Positions 27,294 through 37,148 of a stretch of DNA of 64,000 nucleotides are shown here, one piece after another. The notes beneath the pieces were generated by a model that did not search any database, was not told the origin of the DNA, and worked only from the letters and a program-made list of their open reading frames with translations. Origin of the DNA: Streptomyces sp. CB01201 (lineage in GTDB: Bacteria; Actinomycetota; Actinomycetes; Streptomycetales; Streptomycetaceae); the NCBI RefSeq assembly GCF_002803085.1, contig NZ_NNBJ01000003.1, forward strand, positions 124,001 through 188,000, read 5' to 3'. Both the position numbers and the translations under genes were made by a program. Every line of letters begins with the position of its first letter. Within the stretch, counting starts at the first letter, position 1.

Positions 27294-27405
27294 GGTCGTA
27301 ACTCCCTGCGTGATGGTGCTCGAAGATGCCCCAGTCTACGTAAGGCCCAACGCGCGTCCAGTGATTGGAGTTACACCCCACCCCCGAAACGCCCCACAAC
27401 GACGC

Positions 27406-27639
27406 CTACTTGAGCTTCATCAGCAGACCAAGTACGACAATGCACGCGAACCACAACAGACCGACCACGATGGTGATGCGGTCGAGGTTGCGTTCGGCGA
27501 CCGAGGAACCGCCGACGGAGGACTGCATGCCACCGCCGAACATGTCGGAGAGGCCGCCGCCCTTTCCCTTGTGCATCAGCACCAGCAGCATCAGCAGCAG
27601 GCTGAAGACGATCAGGGCAATCGAGAACCCGACAATCAC
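27406..27639 (-). CDS. secG: SecG preprotein translocase subunit
   Basis: 77 residues from GTG: two hydrophobic helices (residues about 3-22 and 55-74) joined by a Gly/Ser-rich loop with HKGKGGGLSDMFGGG, the SecG signature. It is the small subunit of the SecYEG channel in the cytoplasmic membrane. It follows tpiA on the same strand, the common actinobacterial order gap-pgk-tpiA-secG, with a hairpin in between. Confidence 0.95.
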   Translation of the reverse strand: MIVGFSIALIVFSLLLMLLVLMHKGKGGGLSDMFGGGMQSSVGGSSVAERNLDRITIVVGLLWFACIVVLGLLMKLK

Positions 27640-27672
27640 GGCTGGACCAACTTCCTAGGACTGATATGGCGA

Positions 27673-27715
27673 CGGGGGCCGGGGGGACATTCCACAATCC
27701 CTGTCCCGGCCCCCG
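27673..27715 (-). terminator. Hairpin between tpiA and secG
   Basis: An 11-bp GC stem (27673-27683 with 27705-27715) encloses a second possible pairing (27684-27689 with 27702-27707). It could terminate most gap-pgk-tpiA transcripts before secG. Confidence 0.65.
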
Positions 27716-27747
27716 CAAGGGTACGACGGATCCGCGCTACCGCATAC

Positions 27748-28524
27748 TTACTGGTCGCGGAAGCGGACGATCTTGACGAACTCGTCGGCGTCCAGCGCGG
27801 CACCGCCGACGAGAGCGCCGTCGACGTCCGGCTGGGCCATGATCGCGGCGACGTTCCCGGACTTCACCGAGCCGCCGTACTGGATGCGCACCTTGTCGGC
27901 GAGCTCCTGCGAGTACAGCTCGGCCAGGCGCGCGCGGATCGCTCCGCACACCTCCTGGGCGTCCTCGGGCGTGGCGACCTCGCCGGTGCCGATCGCCCAT
28001 ACGGGCTCGTACGCGATCACGATGGACTCGGCCTGCTCGGCCGGGACGTCCTTGAGGCCGCCGTCGAGCTGGGCGAGCGTGTACGGAACCTGCTCGCCGG
28101 CCTTGCGGACGTCCAGGCCCTCGCCGATGCAGAGGATCGGGGTCAGGCCGTGCTGGTAGGCGGCCTTCACCTTGGCGTTGCAGATCTCGTCGGTCTCGGC
28201 GTGGTACTGCCGGCGCTCGGAGTGGCCCACGGCGACGTAGGCGCACTTGAGCTTGGCCAGCATCGGGCCCGAGATCTCACCGGTGTAGGCACCGGACTCG
28301 TGCGCCGAGATGTCCTGGGCGCCGTACTTGATCTTGAGCTTGTCGCCGTCGACGAGGGTCTGCACGGAGCGCAGGTCGACGAAGGGCGGCAGGACCGCGA
28401 CCTCGACGGCCTCGTAGTCCTTGTCGGCGAGCGCGAAGGCGAGCTTCTGGACGTGCGCGATGGCCTCAAGGTGGTTGAGGTTCATCTTCCAGTTGCCCGC
28501 CATCAGCGGGGTACGGGTGCTCAC
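27748..28524 (-). CDS. tpiA: Triosephosphate isomerase
   Basis: 258 residues from GTG. Catalytic residues are in place: Lys in GNWKMNLN (K13), His in [10 protein letters not shown] (near residue 100) and Glu in [11 protein letters not shown] (near 172). YGGSVKSGN near 215 binds phosphate. It interconverts dihydroxyacetone phosphate and glyceraldehyde-3-P. It starts 6 bp after the pgk stop. Confidence 0.97.
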   Translation of the reverse strand: MSTRTPLMAGNWKMNLNHLEAIAHVQKLAFALADKDYEAVEVAVLPPFVDLRSVQTLVDGDKLKIKYGAQDISAHESGAYTGEISGPMLAKLKCAYVAVGHSERRQYHAETDEICNAKVKAAYQHGLTPILCIGEGLDVRKAGEQVPYTLAQLDGGLKDVPAEQAESIVIAYEPVWAIGTGEVATPEDAQEVCGAIRARLAELYSQELADKVRIQYGGSVKSGNVAAIMAQPDVDGALVGGAALDADEFVKIVRFRDQ

Positions 28525-28530
28525 GGGTGT

Positions 28531-29742
28531 TCAGTCCTCCAGTGCGGCGAGGCCGGGAAGCGTCTTGCCTTCGAGGTATTCGAGGCTGGCGCCGCCACCG
28601 GTCGAGATGTGGCCGAACTTCGACTCGTCGAAGCCCAGGTTGCGGACGGCGGCGGCGGAGTCGCCACCACCGACCACGGTGAAGCCCTTGCTGTCGAGCA
28701 GCGCCTGCGCGACGGCGCTGGTGCCGCCGGCGTAGTCGGGGTGCTCGGCGACGCCGACCGGTCCGTTCCAGAACACGGTCTCGGCGTCGGTGATCTTCGA
28801 GGCGAACAGCTCGCGGGACTTGGGGCCGATGTCCAGGCCCTCCTCGTCCGCGGGGATCTTGTCCGCGTCGACGGTCTGGAAGGTCGCCGGGGCCTTGGTC
28901 TTCAGGTCCGGGAAGTCCTTGGAGACCAGCACGTCGACCGGCAGGACCAGCTCGACGCCGCTCTTCTCGGCGCGCTCCATGTACTCCTTGACGACCGGGA
29001 TCTGGTCCTCCTGGAGCAGCGAGATGCCGACCTCGTAGCCCTTGGCCTTCAGGAAGGTGTAGGCCATGCCGCCGCCGATGAGCAGGCGGTCGGCCTTGCC
29101 GAGCAGCTCGTCGATGACGGCGAGCTTGTCGGAGACCTTGGCGCCGCCGAGTACGACGGTGTAGGGGCGCTTGACGTCCTCGGTCAGCTTCTTGAGGACG
29201 CCGACCTCGGTGGCGATGAGGTAGCCGGCGTAGTGCGGCAGGCGTGCCGGGAGGTCGAAGACGGAGGCGTGCTTGCGGTGCACGGCTCCGAAGCCGTCGC
29301 CCACGTACACGTCGGCGAGGGCGGCGAGCTGGTCGGCGAACTCGCCGCGCTCGGCGTCGTCCTTGGCCGTCTCACCGGCGTTGAAGCGCAGGTTCTCGAT
29401 GACCGCGACCTGGCCGGGCTGGAGCCCGTTCACCGCGTCGTGGGCGGCGGGGCCGACGGTGTCCTGGGCGAACGCGACCGGGGCGTCCAGGAGTTCACCG
29501 AGCCGCTCGGCGGCGGGGAGCAGCGAGAACTGCGGGTCCGGGGCGCCCTTGGGGCGGCCCAGGTGCGAGGCCACGACGACCTTGGCGTCGGCGGCGACGA
29601 GCGCCTTGATGGTCGGCAGCACGGCGCGGATGCGGCCGTCGTCGGTGATGAGGCCTTCTGCCAGCGGCACGTTGAGGTCGGCGCGGACGAATACCCGCTT
29701 GCCCGCGACCCCTTCGGCGAGAAGTTCGTCGATCGTCTTCAT
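28531..29742 (-). CDS. pgk: Phosphoglycerate kinase
   Basis: 403 residues. Signature [12 protein letters not shown] near residue 17, SHLGRPKG near 60, the [16 protein letters not shown] block near 325 and the nucleotide loop [15 protein letters not shown] near 360 are intact. It makes ATP and 3-phosphoglycerate from 1,3-bisphosphoglycerate. A 120-bp leader with a two-tier hairpin separates it from gap. Confidence 0.97.
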   Translation of the reverse strand: MKTIDELLAEGVAGKRVFVRADLNVPLAEGLITDDGRIRAVLPTIKALVAADAKVVVASHLGRPKGAPDPQFSLLPAAERLGELLDAPVAFAQDTVGPAAHDAVNGLQPGQVAVIENLRFNAGETAKDDAERGEFADQLAALADVYVGDGFGAVHRKHASVFDLPARLPHYAGYLIATEVGVLKKLTEDVKRPYTVVLGGAKVSDKLAVIDELLGKADRLLIGGGMAYTFLKAKGYEVGISLLQEDQIPVVKEYMERAEKSGVELVLPVDVLVSKDFPDLKTKAPATFQTVDADKIPADEEGLDIGPKSRELFASKITDAETVFWNGPVGVAEHPDYAGGTSAVAQALLDSKGFTVVGGGDSAAAVRNLGFDESKFGHISTGGGASLEYLEGKTLPGLAALED

Positions 29743-29790
29743 TGAGAGGTGACTCCTTGGGAGGTACGTGACGGACGGTCTGGACAGGCG

Positions 29791-29832
29791 ACAGGGCCCG
29801 TACAGCGCGTCGTTGCGCTGCCCGAGCCCTGT
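29791..29832 (-). other. Two-tier hairpin in the gap-pgk intergenic region
   Basis: Outer arms 29791-29797 and 29826-29832 (7 bp) enclose an inner 6-bp stem (29803-29808 with 29815-29820) across symmetric 5-nt internal loops. It may be an attenuator, a terminator that tunes gap over pgk-tpiA, or an mRNA stabiliser. Confidence 0.55.
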
Positions 29833-29862
29833 AGCTCACATCAGATGCCTACCGGACCGAGG

Positions 29863-30888
<1,026 letters not shown>

Positions 30889-31020
30889 TTAGGTACGCCG
30901 GGTTTCTCGACGCCGGCGAGTTGTATGGGATGTCCCCGACCGGTTACGACCCTACCTCCCCAGGGCCTCGGAAGTGACATCGAGCGCGTCCGGATGGTTC
31001 CGAAATGCCGCCCGGAACGG

Positions 31021-31060
31021 CCCGGTGGCCCGTACCTACCTGCGGGTACGGGCCACCGGG
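31021..31060 (-). terminator. Terminator of the M14 carboxypeptidase gene
   Basis: A perfect 16-bp stem (31021-31036 with 31045-31060) with an 8-nt loop lies 25 bp beyond the stop. It is among the longest hairpins in the window and isolates gap from upstream readthrough. Confidence 0.85.
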
Positions 31061-31084
31061 GACCTTCGGCCCCACTACGGGGCG

Positions 31085-34030
31085 TCAGCGGTGCAGTGCG
31101 CTGAGCGCCTTGCCCAGGACCTGCTTGCGGTCGGCGGCGGAGGGCACGTTCTCCAGGCCGAAGCCGAGCAGGACGGTGTCCCGGGTGGCGACGGCGGCCG
31201 AGGAGTGGAACAGCGCCTGGGAGCGGGCCCAGTCGCCGCTGTTGCCGGGGCTGCCGGCCGGCGCTCCGGGCACGCTCCAGGGGCCGAGCGAGGTCTCGAA
31301 GCCCTCGGCCCCCGACGCGGTGCCGCCGACGACGAGCCGGGTGTCGTCGACGAACGCGCCGAGGCCTCCGGTGCCCGGGTCGGAGACGTAGGAGACGGCG
31401 ATCTCGACCTGCTTGCCCGCATAGGCGCCGAGGTCGACGGACACCTGCTGCCAGCCGTCGGAGGAGCCGGTGAAGCGGTTCCAGGCGCCGCTGCTGCCGG
31501 TCGCCGCGCAGGCGGGCGAGCCGAGCGTGAGGTAGTGCGCGAGGAAGGGGTGCTCCTTGAGGAGGTAGCCCTGCTCGCACTGGCTGGGCACGCTGGTGGT
31601 GCTGCCCCCGTTGGCGTCCGGCAGGGTGGTCCAGTCGTCCTGGCCGACGGTGTGGGCCTCGACGATCACCTGGTCGTAGCCGGGCTCGGTGTCGTAGCTG
31701 AGCTGGAAGTCCAGGCTCGGCCGGTCGGCGGCCGTCGTCCGCGACAGATCGACGGTGCGGGCGAGCCGCATGTAGGCGTCGTCGCGGTGCTGGGCCGCGG
31801 CGAACCAGGAGCCCTCGGCGGGCTCGAAGGGGGTGCGCACCCCGGGGTAGTCGCCCGCGGAGGCGCTCGTGAACTGCGGGAACTGCTGGGGCTTGAGGGT
31901 GTCCGAGGTGATCGTGTACGCCCCGGCCGCGGTCAGCGGGCTGCCCGGGCCCGCGGCGAGCGAGGCCTTGGCACCCGCGAGCTTGCCGGTCCCGGCGAAC
32001 GCGGGCGGGGACTTGAGCCCGGCCTTGTTGTAGGCGCCGAGGTAGTACTGCGAGAAGTCGTCGGACAGGGCGCCGCCGAGATCGACGCTGCCGCCGGCCT
32101 GTGCTCCGGCGTTGACGAGCTTGCCGCCCTCGTTGAGGAAGTCCCGTACCGCGAACGTCGTGGCGGCCGTGGGCCGCGCGGTGCCGGTGTACCAGACGAC
32201 GTTCCTGAAGTGGCTGAGCACCCCGAGCGCGCTCGGGGTGCCCTGGGTCGCCACGTCCCAGACGGCCGCCTTCCTGCCGTTGTCGGCCAGCGCCTTGGTG
32301 TAGAGCGCAGCGTTCTTGGCCGCACTCGTGCCTCCCTCGTCGGCCAGCACCAGGGTGTCCCCCTTGGGCCGCTGGGCCACGGTGTACGTGAACGGGGTGC
32401 TGGAGGTCTTCCTGCCCGCGGCGGTCCGCCCGGTGAACCACACCTGGACCTGGTCACCGGCGTGCGTGTCCTCGACCTTGGCTCGGTACTGGTCGAAGCG
32501 GATGTTGTCCTGTCCGCCGTAGACCTCGCCGCCCTTCCAGGGCCTGAGCTCCTCGGTCTGCGTACGGCCGTTGTTGACGCGGTAGTTGAGGGTCTTGTCG
32601 CGCACCGACTTGCGTGCGGTGACGGCGACCTGCTGGTCGTCGTCCCGCGCGTAGGAGGTGGCGAAGGTGTCCGGCGTGAAGTCCGGGGCGTCGATGCCGA
32701 CCGAGGAGGAGGGCCGGTCGGGGTGGGCCGAGGTCTCGGCGACGGAGAGCGCGAAGGGGATGTTCTTCTCGAACTCGCCCTGGATCAGCTTCTCGCTGTC
32801 GGGGAAGTTGAAGTCCGAGGGGCAGTCCGCCGCGTTCCACTGGTCGTTCGGGTCCACGTTGGAGGCGGTGGTGCACGTCGACATCTCCGGGGTGAACATC
32901 ATCGTGCCGTTGACGTTCGCCGCGTGCCCGTCGGCCTCGCCGTTGGTGGTGTACAGCGCGGAGGAGACCTCGGAGAGGTAGCCGGGGATGGCCGGCTTGT
33001 CGGGAGTGCCCGCGAGCGCCTTGTAGATGACGTCGTCCGGGGTCGGCGTGGCGACCTGCCAGCCCACGCCGTACAGCAACAGCTCCGCCGCGGAGTGGTA
33101 GTTGATCGCGTAGTTGAAGTGGACCCGCTTCTCGAAGGAGTCCAGCGCCTTGGTCTCGGGCTCACTGCCCGCGCTCGGTCCGCGGTAGGTCTCGTTCGAC
33201 GGGTCGTCGGACGAACCCTCGTTGTCGTAGCCCCACTTGTAGGGGAAGTTGCGGTTCGGGTCGACGCCGTCGACGGACGTGATCTTCCCGTCGCCGTTGT
33301 TGTCGCGGAGGTTCTTGCGCCACAGCCGGTTGCCGGGCGTGAAGGTGTAGTCGTAGCCGTCCGGGTTGGCGGAGAGCACGAACCACAGCTCGGTGGAGTC
33401 CACGATCTTGGTGATCCGCGGGTCCTTGCCGTAGTTGTCGAGGTAGTAGTGCATCAGCCGCCGGGTCATCTCCGGGGTGATCCACTCCCGGGCGTGCTGG
33501 TTGGACAGGTACAGCGTGGCGGGCTTGGAGCCGTCCCTGGACTTGTTCGCGCCCTTGGTCAGCTTCAGGGCGAGGATGTCCTGGCCGTTCGTGGTCTTCC
33601 CGATCGACTCGACCTTGGTGAGGCCCGGGTTGGCCCTGCCGGTGTCGAGGATCTCCTGCTTCAGCCCGTTCTTGCCGCTGTACGGGCGGAACACCCCGTC
33701 ACCCGCGGCCTTGAGCCGGTTCTGGGCCTGCGCGGAGACCTTCCGCTCGGACAGGGTCACGCCCTTGCCGCGCAGGGCGGCGGCCTGGGCCTTGGTGAGG
33801 TAGAGCTCGACTCCCGCCGAGCCCGTGGCCGGCAGTTCGGCGCCTAGTTCCTGGGCGTCGGCGCCGGCCTCCAGGAGCAGCGGCAGCTGCGCCCGGCTGA
33901 CCTGGGCGTTCCAGACGACGATGCCCTCGCCGTCCGCTCCGCCCTGACTGGCCTGGGCGACCGGTGCCGCCACGAGCCCGGCCGTCAGCAGTGATGCAGC
34001 GGCGAGGATCGCTCTCGCTCTGCGTCTCAT
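31085..34030 (-). CDS. Secreted M14-family zinc carboxypeptidase, multidomain
   Basis: 981 residues; AGGGGGG precedes the ATG. Signal peptide residues 1-29. A propeptide-like region (30-110) leads into an M14 peptidase domain (about 115-430). Zinc ligands are H179 and E182 (NQHAREW) and H312 (INYHSAAE). Substrate-binding residues are NRNF at 259-262 and the likely catalytic Glu is E382 (MMFTPEMST). Next is an Ig-like region (450-560), then a ThuA/glutamine-amidotransferase-like stretch (570-690, GDTLVLADEGG ... WYTGTARPTAATTFAVRDFLNEGGKLVNAG). A C-terminal MAM/immune-inhibitor-A-like beta-sandwich follows (720-940). It probably trims extracellular peptides. It is a monocistronic unit inserted between whiA and gap. 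Confidence 0.9.
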   Translation of the reverse strand: MRRRARAILAAASLLTAGLVAAPVAQASQGGADGEGIVVWNAQVSRAQLPLLLEAGADAQELGAELPATGSAGVELYLTKAQAAALRGKGVTLSERKVSAQAQNRLKAAGDGVFRPYSGKNGLKQEILDTGRANPGLTKVESIGKTTNGQDILALKLTKGANKSRDGSKPATLYLSNQHAREWITPEMTRRLMHYYLDNYGKDPRITKIVDSTELWFVLSANPDGYDYTFTPGNRLWRKNLRDNNGDGKITSVDGVDPNRNFPYKWGYDNEGSSDDPSNETYRGPSAGSEPETKALDSFEKRVHFNYAINYHSAAELLLYGVGWQVATPTPDDVIYKALAGTPDKPAIPGYLSEVSSALYTTNGEADGHAANVNGTMMFTPEMSTCTTASNVDPNDQWNAADCPSDFNFPDSEKLIQGEFEKNIPFALSVAETSAHPDRPSSSVGIDAPDFTPDTFATSYARDDDQQVAVTARKSVRDKTLNYRVNNGRTQTEELRPWKGGEVYGGQDNIRFDQYRAKVEDTHAGDQVQVWFTGRTAAGRKTSSTPFTYTVAQRPKGDTLVLADEGGTSAAKNAALYTKALADNGRKAAVWDVATQGTPSALGVLSHFRNVVWYTGTARPTAATTFAVRDFLNEGGKLVNAGAQAGGSVDLGGALSDDFSQYYLGAYNKAGLKSPPAFAGTGKLAGAKASLAAGPGSPLTAAGAYTITSDTLKPQQFPQFTSASAGDYPGVRTPFEPAEGSWFAAAQHRDDAYMRLARTVDLSRTTAADRPSLDFQLSYDTEPGYDQVIVEAHTVGQDDWTTLPDANGGSTTSVPSQCEQGYLLKEHPFLAHYLTLGSPACAATGSSGAWNRFTGSSDGWQQVSVDLGAYAGKQVEIAVSYVSDPGTGGLGAFVDDTRLVVGGTASGAEGFETSLGPWSVPGAPAGSPGNSGDWARSQALFHSSAAVATRDTVLLGFGLENVPSAADRKQVLGKALSALHR

Positions 34031-34149
34031 AAGCCCCCCTTGCTGTTGTCTGCCACGAAAGTGGACCGACGCCAGGCTCATGACACTTCATGATCATGTC
34101 AATACCGCGCCGCCCCCGACCCCTGCGCGCACGCGTCTGCGGGAAAACG

Positions 34150-34180
34150 GAACCGGCGCCCACCAAGTGGGCGCCGGTTC
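34150..34180 (-). terminator. whiA operon terminator
   Basis: A perfect 14-bp stem (34150-34163 with 34167-34180) with a 3-nt loop lies 25 bp past the whiA stop. Confidence 0.85.
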
Positions 34181-34204
34181 AAGGAAGTTGGTGGCGATTC
34201 GGCC

Positions 34205-35194
34205 TCAGCCGACCAGGCCGTCCGCCATCTCCTCGGTCAGGTTGGACTCGGTGCCGGGGATCCCCAGGTCCTGGGCCCGCTTGTCGGCCATCGCGAGCAG
34301 CCGGCGGATCCGGCCCGCGACCGCGTCCTTGGTCAGCGGCGGGTCGGCGAGCGCGCCCAGCTCCTCCAGGGATGCCTGCTTGTGCTCCATGCGCAGCCGG
34401 CCCGCCGCCGCGAGGTGCTCGGGCACCTCCTCGCCGAGGATCTCCAGGGCTCGCTGGACGCGGGCTCCGGCGGCGACCGCGGCCCGCGCCGAGCGGCGCA
34501 GGTTGGCGTCGTCGAAGTTGGCGAGGCGGTTGGCGGTGGCCCGGACCTCGCGGCGCATCCGCCGCTCCTCCCAGGCCAGCACCGACTCGTGCGCGCCGAG
34601 GCGGGTGAGCAGCGCACCGATCGCGTCACCGTCGCGGACGACCACCCGGTCCACACCGCGGACCTCGCGTGCCTTGGCCGCGATCTGGAGCCGCCGGGCG
34701 GCACCGACCAGGGCGAGGGCCGCCTCCGGGCCCGGGCAGGTCACCTCAAGGGACGAGGAGCGGCCCGGCTCGGTCAGCGAGCCGTGCGCCAGGAAGGCGC
34801 CGCGCCAGGCGGCCTCGGCGTCACAGGTGGCCCCCGAGACCACCTGGGGCGGCAGGCCGCGGATGGGCCGGCCGCGGCCGTCGACGAGACCGGTCTGGCG
34901 AGCGAGCTGATCGCCGCCCGCCACCACCCGTACGACGAACCGTGAGCCTCTGCGCAGGCCGCCCGGAGCCATCACGATCAGCTCGGAGCTGTGCCCGAAG
35001 ATCTCCAGAATGTCCCGCTTGAGCCGACGTGCCGCCATCGCGGTGTCCAGCTCCGCCTCGATCACAATGCGGCCGCTCACCAGGTGCAGCCCGCCCGCGA
35101 ATCGAAGAATCGCCGAGACCTCCGCCTTCCGACAGCAGGTCCGGGTGACGGGCAGCCGGGAAATCTCGTCCTTCACCGCCGGCGTCATCGCCAT
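34205..35194 (-). CDS. whiA: WhiA sporulation transcription factor
   Basis: 329 residues. The N-terminal two thirds is the degenerate LAGLIDADG homing-endonuclease-like fold ([51 protein letters not shown]). The C-terminal region after about residue 225 is the HTH ([26 protein letters not shown]). WhiA works with WhiB to stop aerial growth and start sporulation septation in Streptomyces. Its start overlaps the end of yvcK by 10 bp. It is the last gene of uvrC-rapZ-yvcK-whiA; an internal promoter is known to exist for whiA in other species but I cannot mark one. Confidence 0.97.
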   Translation of the reverse strand: MAMTPAVKDEISRLPVTRTCCRKAEVSAILRFAGGLHLVSGRIVIEAELDTAMAARRLKRDILEIFGHSSELIVMAPGGLRRGSRFVVRVVAGGDQLARQTGLVDGRGRPIRGLPPQVVSGATCDAEAAWRGAFLAHGSLTEPGRSSSLEVTCPGPEAALALVGAARRLQIAAKAREVRGVDRVVVRDGDAIGALLTRLGAHESVLAWEERRMRREVRATANRLANFDDANLRRSARAAVAAGARVQRALEILGEEVPEHLAAAGRLRMEHKQASLEELGALADPPLTKDAVAGRIRRLLAMADKRAQDLGIPGTESNLTEEMADGLVG

Positions 35195-36207
35195 GGGCCG
35201 ATCCTTCCATGCATCCGAAAAATACGGTCGTACGCGGCGGCCAACAGCTCCGGATCGTGCTTCGGAGAACCATCGGGCCTGGCCACGGGCGCCAGCTCGA
35301 CCTCGGCTCCGAGCCGTTTCGCGGCGTCGGTCAGGCTCCCCCGGTCGGGCACGGCGGCCTCGTCGGCCAGCACCACGTCGAAGGCGAGTTTAGGGGCGTG
35401 TCGTCCCAAAACCTCCAAATGACGCTGCGGAGAGAAGCCATCGGTTTCACCCGGTTGTGGCGCGAGGTTCAGCGAGAGGACCTTGCGGGCCTTGGTCTCG
35501 ATGAGCGCGTCGAGCAGTTCGGGCACCATCAGATGCGGGATGACGGACGAGAACCAGGAGCCGGGACCGAGCACCACCCAGTCCGCGTCGAGGACCGCGG
35601 CGACCGCTTCGGGGACGGCCGGCGGGTCGTGCGGGACCAGCTGCACGGACAGCACCTCGCCGGGCGTGAGCGCCACCGTCGCCTGGCCGCGCACGGTGTC
35701 CACGTCCTCCGGGCGCGCCGGGTCGTGCCCCCGTACGAGGGCCTCAAGCTCCAGCGGCACGGCCGACATCGGCAGCACCCGGCCCTGGGCGCCGAGCAGC
35801 TTGCCGACCAGGTCCAGGGCCTGCACATGGTCGCCCAGCTGTTCCCACAGGGCGACGATCAGGAGGTTGCCCACCGCGTGCTCGTGCAGGTCGCCCTTGG
35901 ACTGGAAGCGGTGCTGGATGACCCGGGACCAGGTCTGGCCCCAGTCGTCGTCGCCGCACAGCGCGGCCAGCGCCTTGCGCAGGTCGCCCGGCGGCAGCAC
36001 GCCCAGCTCGTCGCGGAGGCGGCCGCTGGAGCCGCCGTCGTCGGCCACGGTGACGACGGCCGTCAGATCGCCGGTGATCCGGCGCAGCGCGGCCAGCGAG
36101 GCCGACAGGCCCATGCCGCCGCCGAGCGCGACGACCTTGGGCTGGGCGCCCCGCTTGCGGCCGGTGCGCAGCACCGGTCCGGCGGTGCGCCGGCGGTACA
36201 CCTTCAC
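35185..36207 (-). CDS. yvcK: YvcK-family (CofD-like/gluconeogenesis factor) protein
   Basis: 340 residues from a GTG that overlaps the rapZ stop (GTGA). The nucleotide-sugar-binding core is clear: [19 protein letters not shown] near residue 25, [17 protein letters not shown] near 48, [10 protein letters not shown] near 110 and [17 protein letters not shown] near 215. YvcK proteins bind UDP-sugars and support cell-wall homeostasis and growth on gluconeogenic carbon. The tight coupling to rapZ and whiA is conserved across Gram-positive bacteria. Confidence 0.95.
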   Translation of the reverse strand: MKVYRRRTAGPVLRTGRKRGAQPKVVALGGGMGLSASLAALRRITGDLTAVVTVADDGGSSGRLRDELGVLPPGDLRKALAALCGDDDWGQTWSRVIQHRFQSKGDLHEHAVGNLLIVALWEQLGDHVQALDLVGKLLGAQGRVLPMSAVPLELEALVRGHDPARPEDVDTVRGQATVALTPGEVLSVQLVPHDPPAVPEAVAAVLDADWVVLGPGSWFSSVIPHLMVPELLDALIETKARKVLSLNLAPQPGETDGFSPQRHLEVLGRHAPKLAFDVVLADEAAVPDRGSLTDAAKRLGAEVELAPVARPDGSPKHDPELLAAAYDRIFRMHGRIGPWR

Positions 36208-37148
36208 TCGCGCCCCATGTCCCGGTGTACGACGACGGTCTCGATCCCCTCGGAGGCGAGGCGGGCGGCGAGCTTCTCGGACATGGCGACCGAGCGGTGC
36301 TTGCCGCCGGTGCAGCCCACTGCGATCGTCACGTACCGCTTGCCCTCGCGGCGGTAGCCCGTCGCGATCAGCTGGAGCAGCTCGCTGTACTGGTCGAGGA
36401 ACTCCTTGGCGCCCGGCTGGTTGAAGACATAGCCCGACACCTCCTCGTTGAGGCCGGTGAAGGGACGCAGCTCCGGCACCCAGTGCGGGTTCGGCAGGAA
36501 GCGGCAGTCGACCACCAGGTCCGCGTCGACCGGCAGGCCGTACTTGTAGCCGAACGACATCACCGTGGCCCGCAGCTCCGGCTCCTCGTCGCCCGCGAAC
36601 TGGGCGTCCATCTTGGCGCGCAGCTCGTGGACGTTGAGGCTGGAGGTGTCGATCACCAGGTCGGCGTCGCCGCGCAGCTCGCGCAGCAGCTCGCGCTCGG
36701 CGGCGATGCCGTCGACGATCCGGCCGTCGCCCTGGAGCGGGTGCGGCCGGCGCACCGACTCGAAGCGGCGCACCAGCGTGTCGTCGGAGGACTCCAGGAA
36801 GACGACCCGCCGGGTGACCTCCTTGGCGTCGAGGTCGGCGAGCGACTCGCGCAGGTTGTCGAAGAACCTGCGGCCGCGTACGTCGACGACGACGGCGATG
36901 CGGGCCACGTTGCCCTGGGAGCGGGCGCCGAGCTCCACCATGGTGGGGATCAGCGCGGGCGGCAGGTTGTCGACGACGAACCAGCCGAGGTCCTCCAGGC
37001 ACTTGGCGGCGGTGCTGCGCCCGGCGCCCGACATTCCGGAGATGATCACCAGCTCGGGGATGGGCGCATCGGCCCCGCCGGCCTCGATCGTCGTGCCCGT
37101 ACTCACGTGTGCTCCCGCTTCTCGGTCTTCGTCGTGCTGGTCGGTCAT
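36204..37148 (-). CDS. rapZ: RapZ-family nucleotide-binding protein
   Basis: 314 residues. Walker A variant GMSGAGRST at residues 38-46 (Arg in place of Lys, as in many actinobacterial members), [13 protein letters not shown] near 51 and the C-terminal [17 protein letters not shown] block, which holds the putative RNA/GlmY-like regulatory surface in E. coli. The Streptomyces role is unproven. Its ATG overlaps the uvrC stop by 4 nt. An internal GTG at codon 15 is an alternative start. Confidence 0.94.
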   Translation of the reverse strand: MTDQHDEDREAGAHVSTGTTIEAGGADAPIPELVIISGMSGAGRSTAAKCLEDLGWFVVDNLPPALIPTMVELGARSQGNVARIAVVVDVRGRRFFDNLRESLADLDAKEVTRRVVFLESSDDTLVRRFESVRRPHPLQGDGRIVDGIAAERELLRELRGDADLVIDTSSLNVHELRAKMDAQFAGDEEPELRATVMSFGYKYGLPVDADLVVDCRFLPNPHWVPELRPFTGLNEEVSGYVFNQPGAKEFLDQYSELLQLIATGYRREGKRYVTIAVGCTGGKHRSVAMSEKLAARLASEGIETVVVHRDMGRE

